A DNA stretch of 64,000 bases, from the NCBI RefSeq assembly GCF_042701255.1, contig NZ_CP170554.1:4836001-4900000 (forward strand), in the 5' to 3' direction. This DNA comes from Tahibacter sp042701255. Its GTDB lineage: Bacteria > Pseudomonadota > Gammaproteobacteria > Xanthomonadales > Rhodanobacteraceae. Numbering within the stretch: position 1 is the stretch's first letter; the number at the start of each line of letters is the position of its first letter. Positions 19,301-30,495 of this stretch are shown here, piece by piece. The notes under the pieces are model-generated. The model saw nothing but the letters and a program-made list of their open reading frames with translations, had not been told where the DNA came from and did no database searches. A program made the translations under genes and the position numbers.

Positions 19301-19639
19301 TCCGGCGGCTGCTACGACGGCGGCCTGCTGGAGATCTCGACCAACGACGGCAGCACCTGGACCCAGATCACCGGCGCTGCCCTGCTGACCGATCCGTACA
19401 CCGGCGCGGCCAACGGCGGCGCGGCGAACGGCCTGCAGGTCTGGTGCGGCACGCGGCCGTACAAGAAATCGGTCGTCGATCTCGACAGCTACGCGGGCCA
19501 GACGGTGCGCTTTCGCTTCCGCGTCTCCACCGACGGCTCGCAGGGCCTGACCCCGCACGGCTGGTACGTGGACGACGTCCGGGTGCAGAGCTGCAGCAGC
19601 GGTCCGACCGATCGCCTCTTCGCCGACGGTTTCCAGTAA
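16319..19639 (+). CDS. Secreted zinc metalloprotease (HExxH gluzincin) with FTP-like propeptide, Fn3-like and C-terminal MAM-like domains
   Basis: 1106 residues with a signal peptide (MLHPARTAALTGLLTLLLAL, cleaved near AQAIQP). The N-terminal about 230 residues resemble the FTP/PepSY propeptide of thermolysin-like enzymes. The active site is HEWGH (His483, Glu484, His487); Glu504 in GSGEAVGD, 20 residues after Glu484, is the probable third zinc ligand. Many cysteines follow (about residues 520-620), suggesting disulphides. Next come an Ig-like region (about 700-800), a fibronectin-III-like domain (SWSAASDSTSYTIEVATDAG) and a MAM/lectin-like domain with CYDGGLLEISTNDGSTW and HGWYVDDVRV. The tail reads DRLFADGFQ. 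The start has no strong SD but matches the signal peptide. It probably degrades extracellular protein. Confidence 0.87.
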   Translation: MLHPARTAALTGLLTLLLALPTAQAIQPVAEGGHKAATARLPARPFVDASLQALPALSLDAQHDLMLQSRTAAFQQRYGGSWDIRWDDRSDRPNVVQGSGIALIPGRGNALKPQQFGLAGEADMNLGLVAAKAREFIATVPDLLRTEGLELQLDGERSVQAGGDRPVWFLEFGQFHNGVRVDGAFVYVRVAQGNVVQFGAERVAPVTVSTKPALPREKAFALAWAELGFPADTRIREMIEPGQLRLYPTLPLGDEAGERFLGARGTGYRHVLAWRYVFDVEDDDATWEVIVDAQTNRVRELRNLTVNVAATVSGGIYPTTNSDTEIVVNMPFAAVTNGTAKVTDTLGIYDYSGGTATVTLDGKYFRMSDTCGSASLSNSTDGNLALGTSGGTDCTTPGVGGAGNTHASRSGFYHLARINEKARTFFPSNTWLQGKVTANMNVNNTCNAAWNGSTLNFYKSGPSASNPNVLCSNTGEIAAVFLHEWGHGMDTNSGGSASENGSGEAVGDTFAFLETRDSCIGQNFIPGTNCANCDACTGVRDVGDFGVSAPPAKIATPANLANDAGINCDRYACPYLANGITPYQGPMGYEGHCESYIASGANWDLTQALIQRHGASGWSKMDRIWYASLTPSKSAYQVASGGKCNVAATVNGCAATNWYTVFLPADDDDGNLANGTPNACRIWDAFNAHGIACGTRPVCSGDAPDFNLNVTNTPQAVCAPATATFNVATTTDLGFAAPITFSVSGNPAGTTATVAPNPVLPGAPVSVNVNTAGTAASSVSTLTISGTATGSPGHSASAQLAISVGTPAGPALVAPANGATGVNTQNPVALSWSAASDSTSYTIEVATDAGFANIVATQASQSGTSWNVSGLQSLTTYYWRVRANNICGAGANSPVFNFKTAQAPGACGENQTANVLFSDDIEGSVSGWTTSAGTGSQTWAVSSARPSSPTKSWLATDVTTASDQRLVLPAVALPTGQSPLSLSYQSDLNLEPRTSGGCYDGGLLEISTNDGSTWTQITGAALLTDPYTGAANGGAANGLQVWCGTRPYKKSVVDLDSYAGQTVRFRFRVSTDGSQGLTPHGWYVDDVRVQSCSSGPTDRLFADGFQ

Positions 19640-19752
19640 CACGGCGATCCGCACGCACCGGCGCAGCAAGGCCAGTACCTGCTGCGCCGAGTTCCGACCC
19701 GGCGGATTCCTGCGGGTCACGACGAACGAAGCGCGATGCTGAAACCAGTGCA

Positions 19753-19782
19753 GGGGCCGCCTCAGGGCGGCCCCTTTTGTTT
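19753..19782 (+). terminator. Intrinsic terminator of the metalloprotease gene
   Basis: GGGGCCGCC (19753-19761), loop TCAG, GGCGGCCCC (19766-19774), then TTTTGTTT. It is about 115 bases after the stop codon. Confidence 0.9.
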
Positions 19783-19862
19783 GCGCCGGTCGAGCATCGA
19801 TGGGGCCGTTACGCGGCAATCCGCCAAGCTGCCGGCCGACCGGCGATGAGGCGCGCCCCCAT

Positions 19863-19881
19863 CATCTCCGCAGCGGAGATG
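19863..19881. promoter_or_regulatory. Perfect palindrome upstream of the esterase gene (possible operator)
   Basis: CATCTCCGC-A-GCGGAGATG has 9-bp arms around one base. It sits about 130 bases before the esterase start in a 368-base gap (19640-20007) that otherwise holds only the protease terminator. The odd centre suits a protein binding site better than an RNA hairpin. Related half sites (TCTCCGCA) occur at the Fic gene start near 32108, with different spacing. Confidence 0.5.
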
Positions 19882-20007
19882 GTGTTTACCGGCCGACGCC
19901 ATTTATCGGCGGCTGACTCGGCGACTACAGTGGCGCGTATATCCGCAGGCCATGCAAGGTCGTGAAGCGACGTGCGAAGCCGCAGCGGAACTACCGCAGG
20001 AGGCTGC

Positions 20008-20706
20008 TTGAATACCTTGTCCCCACTGATCGCCGACACAGCGTATGCACTGTCATTCCGGCAGCGCGAACCGGCACCCGTCGCGCCGACCTCGCTGCTC
20101 GTGCTGCTGCACGGCGTCGGCGGCAACGAAACGAATCTGGTGAACCTGGCCGCCGGCGTACCCGCCGATACCCTGGTCGTGCTGCCGCGCGGTCCGCTGC
20201 AGCTCGGCGCCGGACAGTTCGCCTGGTTCCGTGTCGTCTTCACCGCGGCCGGTCCGCAGATCGTCGCCGACGAAGCCGAAGCGAGCCGCCGGACCTTGAT
20301 CGATTTCATCGGCCAGCTGCAGGCCGCGCATCGCGTCACGCCCCAGCGCACCGTCGTCGCCGGCTTCAGTCAGGGCGGCATCATGAGCGCGAGCGTGGCG
20401 CTGAGCGCACCCGACCGGGTCAGCGGATTCGGTGTGCTCAGCGGCCGCATCCTGCCGGAGCTGGAGCCGGTCATCGCCGCGCGCGAGCGCCTCGCGTCGC
20501 TGCACGGACTGATCCTTCACGGCCGCGACGACAGCAAGCTGCCGGTGATCTGGGCCGAACGCGCCGACGGCTGGCTGGACCGCCTCGGCGTGAACCACAC
20601 CACGCGCCTCTATCCCGGCGACCACGGCCTCGGCACGGCGATGGTCGAGGATTTCCACACCTGGCTCGCGCAGCGGCTGCCGGCGCAGAACAACGCGGGC
20701 CCCTGA
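20008..20706 (+). CDS. Alpha/beta-hydrolase, carboxylesterase/phospholipase family
   Basis: About 232 residues, cytoplasmic (no signal peptide). The oxyanion region LLHGVGGNETNL, the nucleophile elbow GFSQGG (Ser in GxSxG), HGRDDSKLPV holding a probable catalytic Asp, and YPGDHGLG holding the catalytic His come in the order of YpfH/acyl-protein-thioesterase-like enzymes. TTG at 20008 is preferred because GCAGGAGG stands just upstream; a GTG at 19972 would add 12 unconvincing residues. It hydrolyses small esters; the natural substrate is unknown. It is convergent with the next gene, with two bases between the stop codons. Confidence 0.85.
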   Translation: MNTLSPLIADTAYALSFRQREPAPVAPTSLLVLLHGVGGNETNLVNLAAGVPADTLVVLPRGPLQLGAGQFAWFRVVFTAAGPQIVADEAEASRRTLIDFIGQLQAAHRVTPQRTVVAGFSQGGIMSASVALSAPDRVSGFGVLSGRILPELEPVIAARERLASLHGLILHGRDDSKLPVIWAERADGWLDRLGVNHTTRLYPGDHGLGTAMVEDFHTWLAQRLPAQNNAGP

Positions 20707-20707
20707 T

Positions 20708-21331
20708 TCAGCCGAGTCCGAGCTGCCGGTCGTGCACGCGTGCGAACAGCAGCTGCGCCGTGATCGCGCCGACGAGCGCACAGAACATGTCCCACTGCGT
20801 GTCCCAGATGTCGCCCTGGGTCGCGAGATAGGCGTCGGCCGATCCGCCCATGATCAGCGCAGCCCACCATTCGATGAATTCGAAGAACGCGCTGAAGCTC
20901 AGGCAGGCGGCGCAGACCAGATAGAACAACCAGCCGCCGCGCACGAGCGGCGTACAGCGCAGCAGCAGCTCGCGCGCGAGGATGGCCGGTATGAAACCCT
21001 GCGCGAAATGCCCGAGCCGGTCGTAGTTGTTGCGCACGAGACCGAACCAGTCGCGCCAGAGATCGCCGAGCGGCGTCAGCGCGTAGGTGTATTTGCCGCC
21101 GTAGATCAGGATCAGGCAGTGCACTGCGATCAGCCAGTACAGCAGCCGCGTCAGCGGAAAGCGGGCGTGGGTCGCGAGCAGCAGCGGAATCGCCGCGAGC
21201 ACCCAGGCGATTTCCATGAACCAGGTCAGCCGGTCGTGCGGCGCAATGCCCGACCAGACGAGCGCGGCGCCGACGACGGCGAGCAGGAATTTCGCTTCGA
21301 CGCGAGTAAGACTGACGGCGGGAGTGGGCAT
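20708..21331 (-). CDS. yjdF: DUF2238 (YjdF-type) inner-membrane protein
   Basis: 207 residues with about six hydrophobic segments. The family motifs are visible: YGGKYTYALTPLGDLWRDWF, then RNNYDRLGHFAQGFIPAIL, and near the end FFEFIEWWAAL and GDIWDTQWDMFCALVGA. The function of the family is unknown. ATG 21329-21331 is the start. The gene reads out of a REP-type repeat at 21372-21524. Confidence 0.9.
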   Translation of the reverse strand: MPTPAVSLTRVEAKFLLAVVGAALVWSGIAPHDRLTWFMEIAWVLAAIPLLLATHARFPLTRLLYWLIAVHCLILIYGGKYTYALTPLGDLWRDWFGLVRNNYDRLGHFAQGFIPAILARELLLRCTPLVRGGWLFYLVCAACLSFSAFFEFIEWWAALIMGGSADAYLATQGDIWDTQWDMFCALVGAITAQLLFARVHDRQLGLG

Positions 21332-21371
21332 GGTTGAAGAATGGGCTATTGGATGAGTGATCTTAGAAGCA

Positions 21372-21524
21372 AAACCCCATCCCCACCCATGCCCTCCCCT
21401 TGAAGGGGAGGGTTTATTGAATCTTTGGCGAAAGCTGCAGAAAAGAGAAAATTTTCCAATTCTGCAAAAGCCAGCTAGAACACCCCTCCCCTTCAAGGGG
21501 AGGGCATGGGTGGGGATGGGGTTT
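21372..21524. repeat. Paired inverted repeat (BIME/REP-like), copy 1
   Basis: Two 41-base arms (21372-21412 and 21484-21524) are exact inverted copies, each containing its own small palindrome CCCTCCCCTTGAAGGGGAGG. About 70 bases of A/T-rich unique DNA separate them. The same element occurs at 25919-26061. It sits in the gap between yjdF and the acyl-CoA dehydrogenase. The layout is that of REP pairs mobilised by REP-associated transposases; no such transposase is in the window. Confidence 0.92.
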
Positions 21525-21553
21525 ATCCGATCACTAAAAAAATGCCGCAATCT

Positions 21554-22714
<1,161 letters not shown>

Positions 22715-22846
22715 GGGAACTCCTGCTAGGCCACGACGGGGCGCGCCCGGGCCGTGGCAGGCCGGGCGGACGCGGGGTGAAGAGCCCGGCATTTTACCGC
22801 TTCGGGCGCCGGCGTGGGCCGCAGCGCCAAATCGGCGCCGGCGAGC

Positions 22847-23626
22847 TCAGTCCTCGAAGCGGCAGGGTGGGCCCGGCAGCCGCTGCGCCAGTATCCAGGG
22901 CAGCAGCTTCCTGTCGGCATAGGCGCGCGACCAGATCACGTGCTTCTCGCCGGGATATTCGGTGTAGATCGGTTTGCCGCCGAACGCGCGCAGCGTGCGC
23001 ACGACCAGGCGCGAACCGACCTGGGCGCCGCCGTAGCCCCACTCCACGTCGGTGTCGTCGTCCTTCTCGCCGTGGAAGATCCACTGCGGGACGTCGACGA
23101 TGTGTTTGAGGCCCGAGGGCTCGGTCATGCCCGACATCGGCACACCGGCAGCGAAACAGCGCGGATAGCGCTTGAGCGTGTCCCAGACGCCGCTGCCGCC
23201 GTTGGAAATGCCGGTCAGCACGATGCGCTGCGGATCGATGGGCCAGCGCTTGAGCGCATCGGCGACGACGGCGACGACGCGGGCCGGCGGCCAATAGGCG
23301 TCGGTGGTCTGCGGCGCCACGTAGACCAGCGGCGTATGCGCCTTGCGCGCCTCGTCGATGAGCTCCATTGAGCCGTTGCCGTAGCCGGCCAGCTGGGATT
23401 CGTTGTCGGTGCCGTCCTGCCAGTCGCCGTGCAGGAACACGACCAGCGTCAGGCGCTGGCCGGCCGGAGCCGCGCCGGTCTGGATCGCGCGGTATGGCAC
23501 GTGGGCCGCGTCGTCGCTCCAGAACTTGCCGAGCTCGGCGTCCTTGACGCCCTTGGCGGCGCCGGCGCTGGCAGTGGCGAACAGGGTGGCCGCGAGCAGC
23601 GGCCTGAGCAGGCGGGACAGGGGCAT
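22847..23626 (-). CDS. Secreted alpha/beta-hydrolase (PHB-depolymerase/esterase-like)
   Basis: 259 residues with a signal peptide (MPLSRLLRPLLAATLFATAS). VVFLHGDWQDG forms the oxyanion hole, GISNGG the nucleophile elbow (Ser in GxSxG), HGEKDDDTDVEWG probably carries the acid, and YPGEKHVIWSRAY the catalytic His. The pattern is that of poly(3-hydroxybutyrate)-depolymerase-like or feruloyl-esterase-like periplasmic enzymes. It is transcribed divergently from the ArsR-methyltransferase gene across 114 bases, but no functional link is evident. Substrate unknown. Confidence 0.82.
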   Translation of the reverse strand: MPLSRLLRPLLAATLFATASAGAAKGVKDAELGKFWSDDAAHVPYRAIQTGAAPAGQRLTLVVFLHGDWQDGTDNESQLAGYGNGSMELIDEARKAHTPLVYVAPQTTDAYWPPARVVAVVADALKRWPIDPQRIVLTGISNGGSGVWDTLKRYPRCFAAGVPMSGMTEPSGLKHIVDVPQWIFHGEKDDDTDVEWGYGGAQVGSRLVVRTLRAFGGKPIYTEYPGEKHVIWSRAYADRKLLPWILAQRLPGPPCRFED

Positions 23627-23710
23627 AAGCCCGCAAGCTTAGCCCGGCACGGCGGCCGCGGCACGGCCGCCGCATTGACCCGGTGCGGCGGCCTCGCTAC
23701 CCTGCGCATC

Positions 23711-23728
23711 CATCTTTTGATCAAGATG
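23711..23728 (+). promoter_or_regulatory. Candidate operator of the ArsR-methyltransferase regulator
   Basis: CATCTTTTGATCAAGATG has 6-bp inverted arms (CATCTT/AAGATG) and an internal perfect palindrome TTGATCAA (23717-23724). It lies 12 bases before the GTG start. ArsR-type regulators of methionine metabolism (SahR class) bind short palindromes before their own and met genes; assignment here is by position. Confidence 0.6.
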
Positions 23729-23740
23729 AAAGGATAGATA

Positions 23741-24667
23741 GTGGATCTCGCCGCCACGTCGGCTTTGCTGCGCCTGCTCTCCGACCCGACCCGCGTACGC
23801 CTGCTCGCGCTGCTGGAACGCGAGGAGCTGACCGTCGCGGAGCTGTCGGCCGTGCTGCGCCTGGCCCAGCCGCGCGTGTCCACGCATCTGGCCAAGCTCA
23901 AGGAAGCCGATCTCGTGCGCGACCGCCGCGCCGGCGTGTCGGCCTATTACCGTTTCAACGCCGAACTGCCGGCGCGCGAGGAAGCGCTGCTGCGCGCGCT
24001 CAAGGAAAGCGTCGACGACGCGTTGCTGCGCGAGGACGACGAACGCCTGCCCGGCGTGCTGGCGCAGCGCGCCGGCGCCGAAGGCTGGGCCGACACGGTC
24101 GCCGGCGACATGGAGCGGCACTATTCGCCGGGCCGCACCTGGGAAGCGCTCGCGCGCGCCATGACCCAGCTCGCGGAGATCGGCGACGTGCTCGACATCG
24201 CCTCGGGCGACGGCGTGCTGGCCGAACTGCTCGCACCGCAGGCGCGATCGATCGTCTGCATCGATGCAAGCGAACGCGTGGTCGGCGCCGCACGCACGCG
24301 GCTCAAGGCGCTGAGCAACGTCAAGGTCGAACTCGGCGACATGCATGCGCTGGATCTCGGCGAACGCCGCTTCGACCTCGTGCTGCTGATGCATGCACTG
24401 ACCTATACCGACCGGCCGGCCGCCGTGCTCGGCGAGGCCGCGCGCGTGCTGCGCCCCGGCGGCCGCCTGCTGGCGGCAACCCTGGGCCGGCATGCACACA
24501 AGACCGCAGTGGAACCGTTCGATCACCGCAACCTCGGCTTCGAGCCCGACGAGCTGCGCGACAGCGCGCAGGCCGCCGGCCTGGAAGTGATCCGCTGCGC
24601 GCGCGCGACCAAGGAGCGGCGCCCGCCGCATTTCGAAGTGCTGACCCTGCTCGCGCGCAAGCGCTGA
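23741..24667 (+). CDS. ArsR-family regulator fused to SAM-dependent methyltransferase (methionine locus regulator)
   Basis: 308 residues. The N-terminal winged helix (about residues 5-80) has LLSDPTRVRLLALLEREELT and the recognition region LAQPRVSTHLAKLKEADLV. The C-terminal class-I methyltransferase has motif I VLDIASGDGVLAELLAPQA, motif II around IVCIDASERVV and post-motif ARVLRPGGRLLAATLG. The start is GTG (23741) with AAAGGA upstream. It sits directly before both metH genes on the same strand, a known arrangement in xanthomonads; the SAM-binding domain probably senses SAM or S-adenosylhomocysteine and the HTH controls the locus. Whether the methyltransferase domain is still catalytic cannot be told. 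Confidence 0.9.
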   Translation: MDLAATSALLRLLSDPTRVRLLALLEREELTVAELSAVLRLAQPRVSTHLAKLKEADLVRDRRAGVSAYYRFNAELPAREEALLRALKESVDDALLREDDERLPGVLAQRAGAEGWADTVAGDMERHYSPGRTWEALARAMTQLAEIGDVLDIASGDGVLAELLAPQARSIVCIDASERVVGAARTRLKALSNVKVELGDMHALDLGERRFDLVLLMHALTYTDRPAAVLGEAARVLRPGGRLLAATLGRHAHKTAVEPFDHRNLGFEPDELRDSAQAAGLEVIRCARATKERRPPHFEVLTLLARKR

Positions 24668-24716
24668 GCGGTTCCGCCACTTTCACCACGACATCGACCT
24701 GCCCGACGACACGCCC

Positions 24717-25808
24717 ATGAAAACACTGCCCTGGTTGAACCCGACCCGCGCGAACGCGCTACTGGCCGCGCTGCAGCAGCGCATCCTCGTCATCGACGGC
24801 GCGATGGGCACCATGATCCAGAGCTACAAGCTCGACGAGGAAGGCTATCGCGGCGAGCGCTTCGCGCAGGGCTACGACGGCCGCCACCAGCATCTGCACG
24901 ACCATCACCACCACGTCTGCGACCTCAAGGGCAACAACGACCTGTTGCTGCTGACCCAGCCCGACGTGATCCGCGCCGTGCACACGCAGTACCTGGAAGC
25001 CGGCGCCGACCTGCTCGAAACGAACACCTTCAACGCGACCTCGGTCAGCCAGGCCGACTACCACCTCGAACACATCGTCTACGAACTCAACCGCGAAGGC
25101 GCGCGGATCGCGCGCGAGTGCTGCGACGCGATCGAAGCGAAGACGCCGGACAAACCGCGCTTCGTCATCGGCGTGCTCGGCCCGACCAGCCGCACCGCCT
25201 CGATCAGCCCCGACGTCAACGATCCGGGCTTCCGCAACACAAGCTTCGACGAACTGCGCGGCACCTATCGCGAAGCCGTGCGCGGCCTGCTCGACGGCGG
25301 CGCCGACATCGTCATGGTCGAGACCATCTTCGACACGCTCAACGCCAAGGCCGCGCTGTTCGCGATCGACGAGGAATTCGAGGCGCGCGGCCTGCGCGTT
25401 CCGGTCATGATCTCCGGCACGATCACCGACCGCTCGGGCCGCACCCTGTCGGGCCAGACCGCCGAGGCCTTCTTCTACTCGATGCGCCACTCGCGTCCGC
25501 TGGCGATCGGTCTGAACTGCGCGCTCGGCGCGAAGGACCTGCGCCCGCACGTCGAGACCCTCTCGAACCTCGCCGACTGCTACGTCAGCACGCATCCGAA
25601 CGCGGGCCTGCCGAACGCGTTTGCCGAATACGACGAAACGCCGGAGGAAATGGCCGCGACGATCCGGGAGTTCGCCGAGGCCGGATTCCTGAACCTCGTC
25701 GGCGGCTGCTGCGGTACGTCGCCGGCGCACATCAAGGCGATCGCCGAAGCGGTCGCCGGGCTGGCGCCGCGCGTGCCGGTGGTCTATCCGGTGCAGAGTG
25801 CAGCTTGA
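24717..25808 (+). CDS. metH: Methionine synthase, homocysteine-binding module (MetH N-half)
   Basis: 363 residues, equal to the first domain of E. coli MetH. It binds and activates homocysteine through zinc: Cys268 in GLNCALG and Cys331/Cys332 in GGCCGT are the expected ligands. DGAMGTMIQ and TNTFNATSVSQADY are typical. A His-rich insert (HQHLHDHHHHVCDLKG, about residues 59-75) precedes GNNDLLLL; E. coli lacks it, and its role, perhaps metal handling, is unknown. The gene follows the regulator by 49 bases. The remaining MetH domains are in the next gene, across a REP-type repeat. Confidence 0.94.
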   Translation: MKTLPWLNPTRANALLAALQQRILVIDGAMGTMIQSYKLDEEGYRGERFAQGYDGRHQHLHDHHHHVCDLKGNNDLLLLTQPDVIRAVHTQYLEAGADLLETNTFNATSVSQADYHLEHIVYELNREGARIARECCDAIEAKTPDKPRFVIGVLGPTSRTASISPDVNDPGFRNTSFDELRGTYREAVRGLLDGGADIVMVETIFDTLNAKAALFAIDEEFEARGLRVPVMISGTITDRSGRTLSGQTAEAFFYSMRHSRPLAIGLNCALGAKDLRPHVETLSNLADCYVSTHPNAGLPNAFAEYDETPEEMAATIREFAEAGFLNLVGGCCGTSPAHIKAIAEAVAGLAPRVPVVYPVQSAA

Positions 25809-25918
25809 TCCGTTGATCCGACTTTGAAGATTCGCGCTTGTGTTTCCTGCGATCGCCGGAAAGCGGCGAAGAACTGAATTCCCATTTCGAAATACGGTAT
25901 CGGTTGAACTGACGGCGA

Positions 25919-26061
25919 AACCCATCCCCACCCATGCCCTCCCCTTGAAGGGGAGGGTTTTCAAGCGCCTCGATCGCAACGTGTCTGAATCCCACGGTTT
26001 TTCGCAGCGCGCTGAAACAAACCCTCCCCTTCAAGGGGAGGGTATGGGTGGGGATGGGGTT
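25919..26061. repeat. Paired inverted repeat (BIME/REP-like), copy 2, between the two metH genes
   Basis: The arms 25919-25958 and 26022-26061 match copy 1 at 21372-21524 almost base for base (one G fewer in the left arm, one base change in the right). The about 63-base centre is different. It occupies the 316-base gap between the metH halves, so the transcript must read through two stable hairpins; this could set relative levels of the two proteins. Read as protein, it gives IPTHALPLKGR, a string often seen in mis-annotated starts, so the downstream gene is not extended through it. Confidence 0.92.
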
Positions 26062-26124
26062 GCTCCGAACCACCAGAACCACCACCGCCCACCAAGAACA
26101 AGAAATTCCGGTAACCGCATCCCC

Positions 26125-28824
<2,700 letters not shown>

Positions 28825-28840
28825 TTCGACCTGCTGTCGC

Positions 28841-29000
28841 GTAGGTGCCGGTGAGCCCAGAGGGCGAACCGCAACAGCGCGGACTTCGCGATGAAGAGAC
28901 CTCGACGTTGCGATTCGCTGCGCTCACCGCAACCTGCGCCGCACTCGCGAACCAGCGTCGCGACCGTAGGTGCCGTTGAGCCCGCAGGGCGAACCGCAAC
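28841..29000. repeat. Second interspersed repeat family, three units (two direct, one inverted)
   Basis: Two 35-base direct units (28841-28875 and 28966-29000) begin GTAGGTGCCG and end GGGCGAACCGCAAC, differing at three positions. Between them, 28907-28933 holds an inverted relative (GTTGCGATTCGCTGCGCTCA then CCGCAAC). A further inverted copy is at 37394-37420. They lie after metH and before the bidirectional terminator; no gene is present. Confidence 0.75.
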
Positions 29001-29096
29001 ACCGCGGCCTGCACGATGCGAACGGCGCGTACCAAAGCGCCCGATCCAGGCCAAGTCGGCGCGGCCGACCACGCTTATGCAACCAATGCATCGGCA

Positions 29097-29129
29097 AACA
29101 AAAAGGCGGCCCAGAGCCGCCTTTTTGTT
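29097..29129. terminator. Bidirectional intrinsic terminator (metH and the LAB_N gene)
   Basis: AACAAAAAGGCGGC (29097-29110) pairs with GCCGCCTTTTTGTT (29116-29129) around a five-base loop. The T runs on both strands suit termination of the rightward metH transcript and the leftward gene ending at 29150. Confidence 0.93.
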
Positions 29130-29149
29130 CTCACTGACCGTCTCTCCGG

Positions 29150-29473
29150 CTACGCCGCTTCGCGCTCGGCGAGCTTCTCGTGATGCCGGTGACGCACTTC
29201 CACGAACAGGTTGTAGATCGCCACGACCGCCGGAAACGCATTCTGCAGGATGCCGACCGAATCGTTCTTGCCCCAGACGAAGTAGGACAGGGTCATCAGG
29301 CTGCCGACGATCGACAGATACCAGAACATCATCGGCAGATGCGCGCGCTTGCTCTTGCGCGTCGCGTACATCTGCACGAACCAGCGTGCGGTGAACAGGA
29401 AGGCGCCGAGATAGCCGATGAGCTTCCACGGCGTGATGACCACGTGGTCGAAATCGAACAGGACTTGATCCAT
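29150..29473 (-). CDS. LAB_N (lipid-A-biosynthesis N-terminal) domain membrane protein
   Basis: 107 residues with three membrane segments (about 15-35, 47-65 and 72-95). WKLIGYLGAFLFTARWFVQM, then RKSKRAHLPMMFWYLSIVGS and LMTLSYFVWGKNDSVGILQN, match the LAB_N family, a PQ-loop/SemiSWEET-like domain found alone or beside glycosyltransferases of lipid A or sugar transfer. Here it is a single gene. Exact function unknown. Confidence 0.9.
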   Translation of the reverse strand: MDQVLFDFDHVVITPWKLIGYLGAFLFTARWFVQMYATRKSKRAHLPMMFWYLSIVGSLMTLSYFVWGKNDSVGILQNAFPAVVAIYNLFVEVRHRHHEKLAEREAA

Positions 29474-29675
29474 GGGGATGGCTGCGGGGAGTGAGTGCGA
29501 AAGAGGAGTCGCGCCGGGCGCGGGCTGGGCGCGGATTCTACCAGCCTTGGTCGAACGGGCGTTTCAGGGGGTGGACTGCGCCATCAACCCGTCCGGACAT
29601 CAGGACCGGGCTCATCAGCCTGACAGAGCGGTCGCCACAGGTCGGCCGCACCGGGGCAGAGGCGGCAGCCGGGGC

Positions 29676-29704
29676 TTGGCATCCGCCATCAGCCGCGCTA
29701 GTAT
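29676..29704 (+). promoter_or_regulatory. Sigma-70 promoter of tRNA-Ala
   Basis: TTGGCA (29676-29681), exactly 17 bases, TAGTAT (29699-29704). The predicted start near 29711 is about 33 bases before the mature tRNA 5' end. Confidence 0.8.
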
Positions 29705-29743
29705 TCGCGGCCTTGCGCGGTTCCCGTGCAATACGTTTCACGT

Positions 29744-29819
<76 letters not shown>

Positions 29820-29888
29820 AAAACACCAGCCAATCAGAGCAATTCCCGCACTAGCAGGAACCCAGCTCTAGCGTTATGTTGGCAATCA

Positions 29889-29916
29889 GGGTCGCTTTGG
29901 CGACCCTTTTTCTTTT
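29889..29916 (+). terminator. Intrinsic terminator of tRNA-Ala
   Basis: GGGTCGC (29889-29895), loop TTTG, GCGACCC (29900-29906), then TTTTTCTTTT. It is 70 bases after the tRNA. Confidence 0.93.
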
Positions 29917-29925
29917 CGTGCGCAG

Positions 29926-30495
29926 CTAGTCGCCGACACTTTGGCGCAAGCACCTCAACAAATCGAGAACGTCTCCTTCGCAGGGAGTAGCGCGAAAATC
30001 GAGTGGGCCGATGCCAAGAGCCCTACCCACGCCATCATTGAAGTCGAACATGCTCTCGAAAAACTGCTCGAGTTCATGCGCCGGGTGCTCTCCGAGAATT
30101 GTTTCGTTCAACGCCACCTTGCGGTCCGCGTGCGCGATGATCTTGTTGCGCGCGGCAACGATCAGTTCGCGGTAAGCGAGCATGTCTTTTGCGGATTGCT
30201 CTATCTCAGCCGTAAGCAATGCCTCTGCTTTTAGCCCGTTGACGATTCGGCTTACCGTCAGATCAGGTGAAGGGTCAGTAACGCGACAGAATTGAAGCAA
30301 GCAATACTCTTGCAGAACACGATTGAGATCGGAAAAGAAAGTGATGGCCGACTTTTCCATTATCCGTTTTGTCTCACCGCCGCCACCATATAGCGAGTCG
30401 AACGTATTGAAGCAAATGCGCGTCCAGATGAAGCGCTCGCGGAGCGCTACGAATTCTGCAACTAACTTGTCTGACGGCATCGCGTCGACCCTCAT
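29926..30495 (-). CDS. HEPN (AbiU2-like) protein, possible abortive-infection or toxin component
   Basis: 189 residues, largely helical, no signal peptide. The sequence LIVAARNKIIAHADRKVAL holds the HEPN RNase-type motif Arg116-N-K-I-I-A-His122 (R-x5-H) placed as in the AbiU2 group. The start is the ATG at 30495, which overlaps the stop of the upstream membrane-protein gene as ATGA, so the two are translationally coupled; an internal Met lies five codons later. Base composition is clearly lower in GC than the flanks. HEPN proteins of this type are often RNases in phage defence or toxin-antitoxin pairs; catalysis here is inferred from the motif. It could instead be a non-catalytic partner. Confidence 0.72.
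   Translation of the reverse strand: MRVDAMPSDKLVAEFVALRERFIWTRICFNTFDSLYGGGGETKRIMEKSAITFFSDLNRVLQEYCLLQFCRVTDPSPDLTVSRIVNGLKAEALLTAEIEQSAKDMLAYRELIVAARNKIIAHADRKVALNETILGEHPAHELEQFFESMFDFNDGVGRALGIGPLDFRATPCEGDVLDLLRCLRQSVGD

Noticed and set aside
25840..26124. N-terminal extension of the metH C-half through the repeat
   Set aside because: The extension is translated REP sequence (IPTHALPLKGR-like) and not part of MetH; the protein begins properly at 26125.
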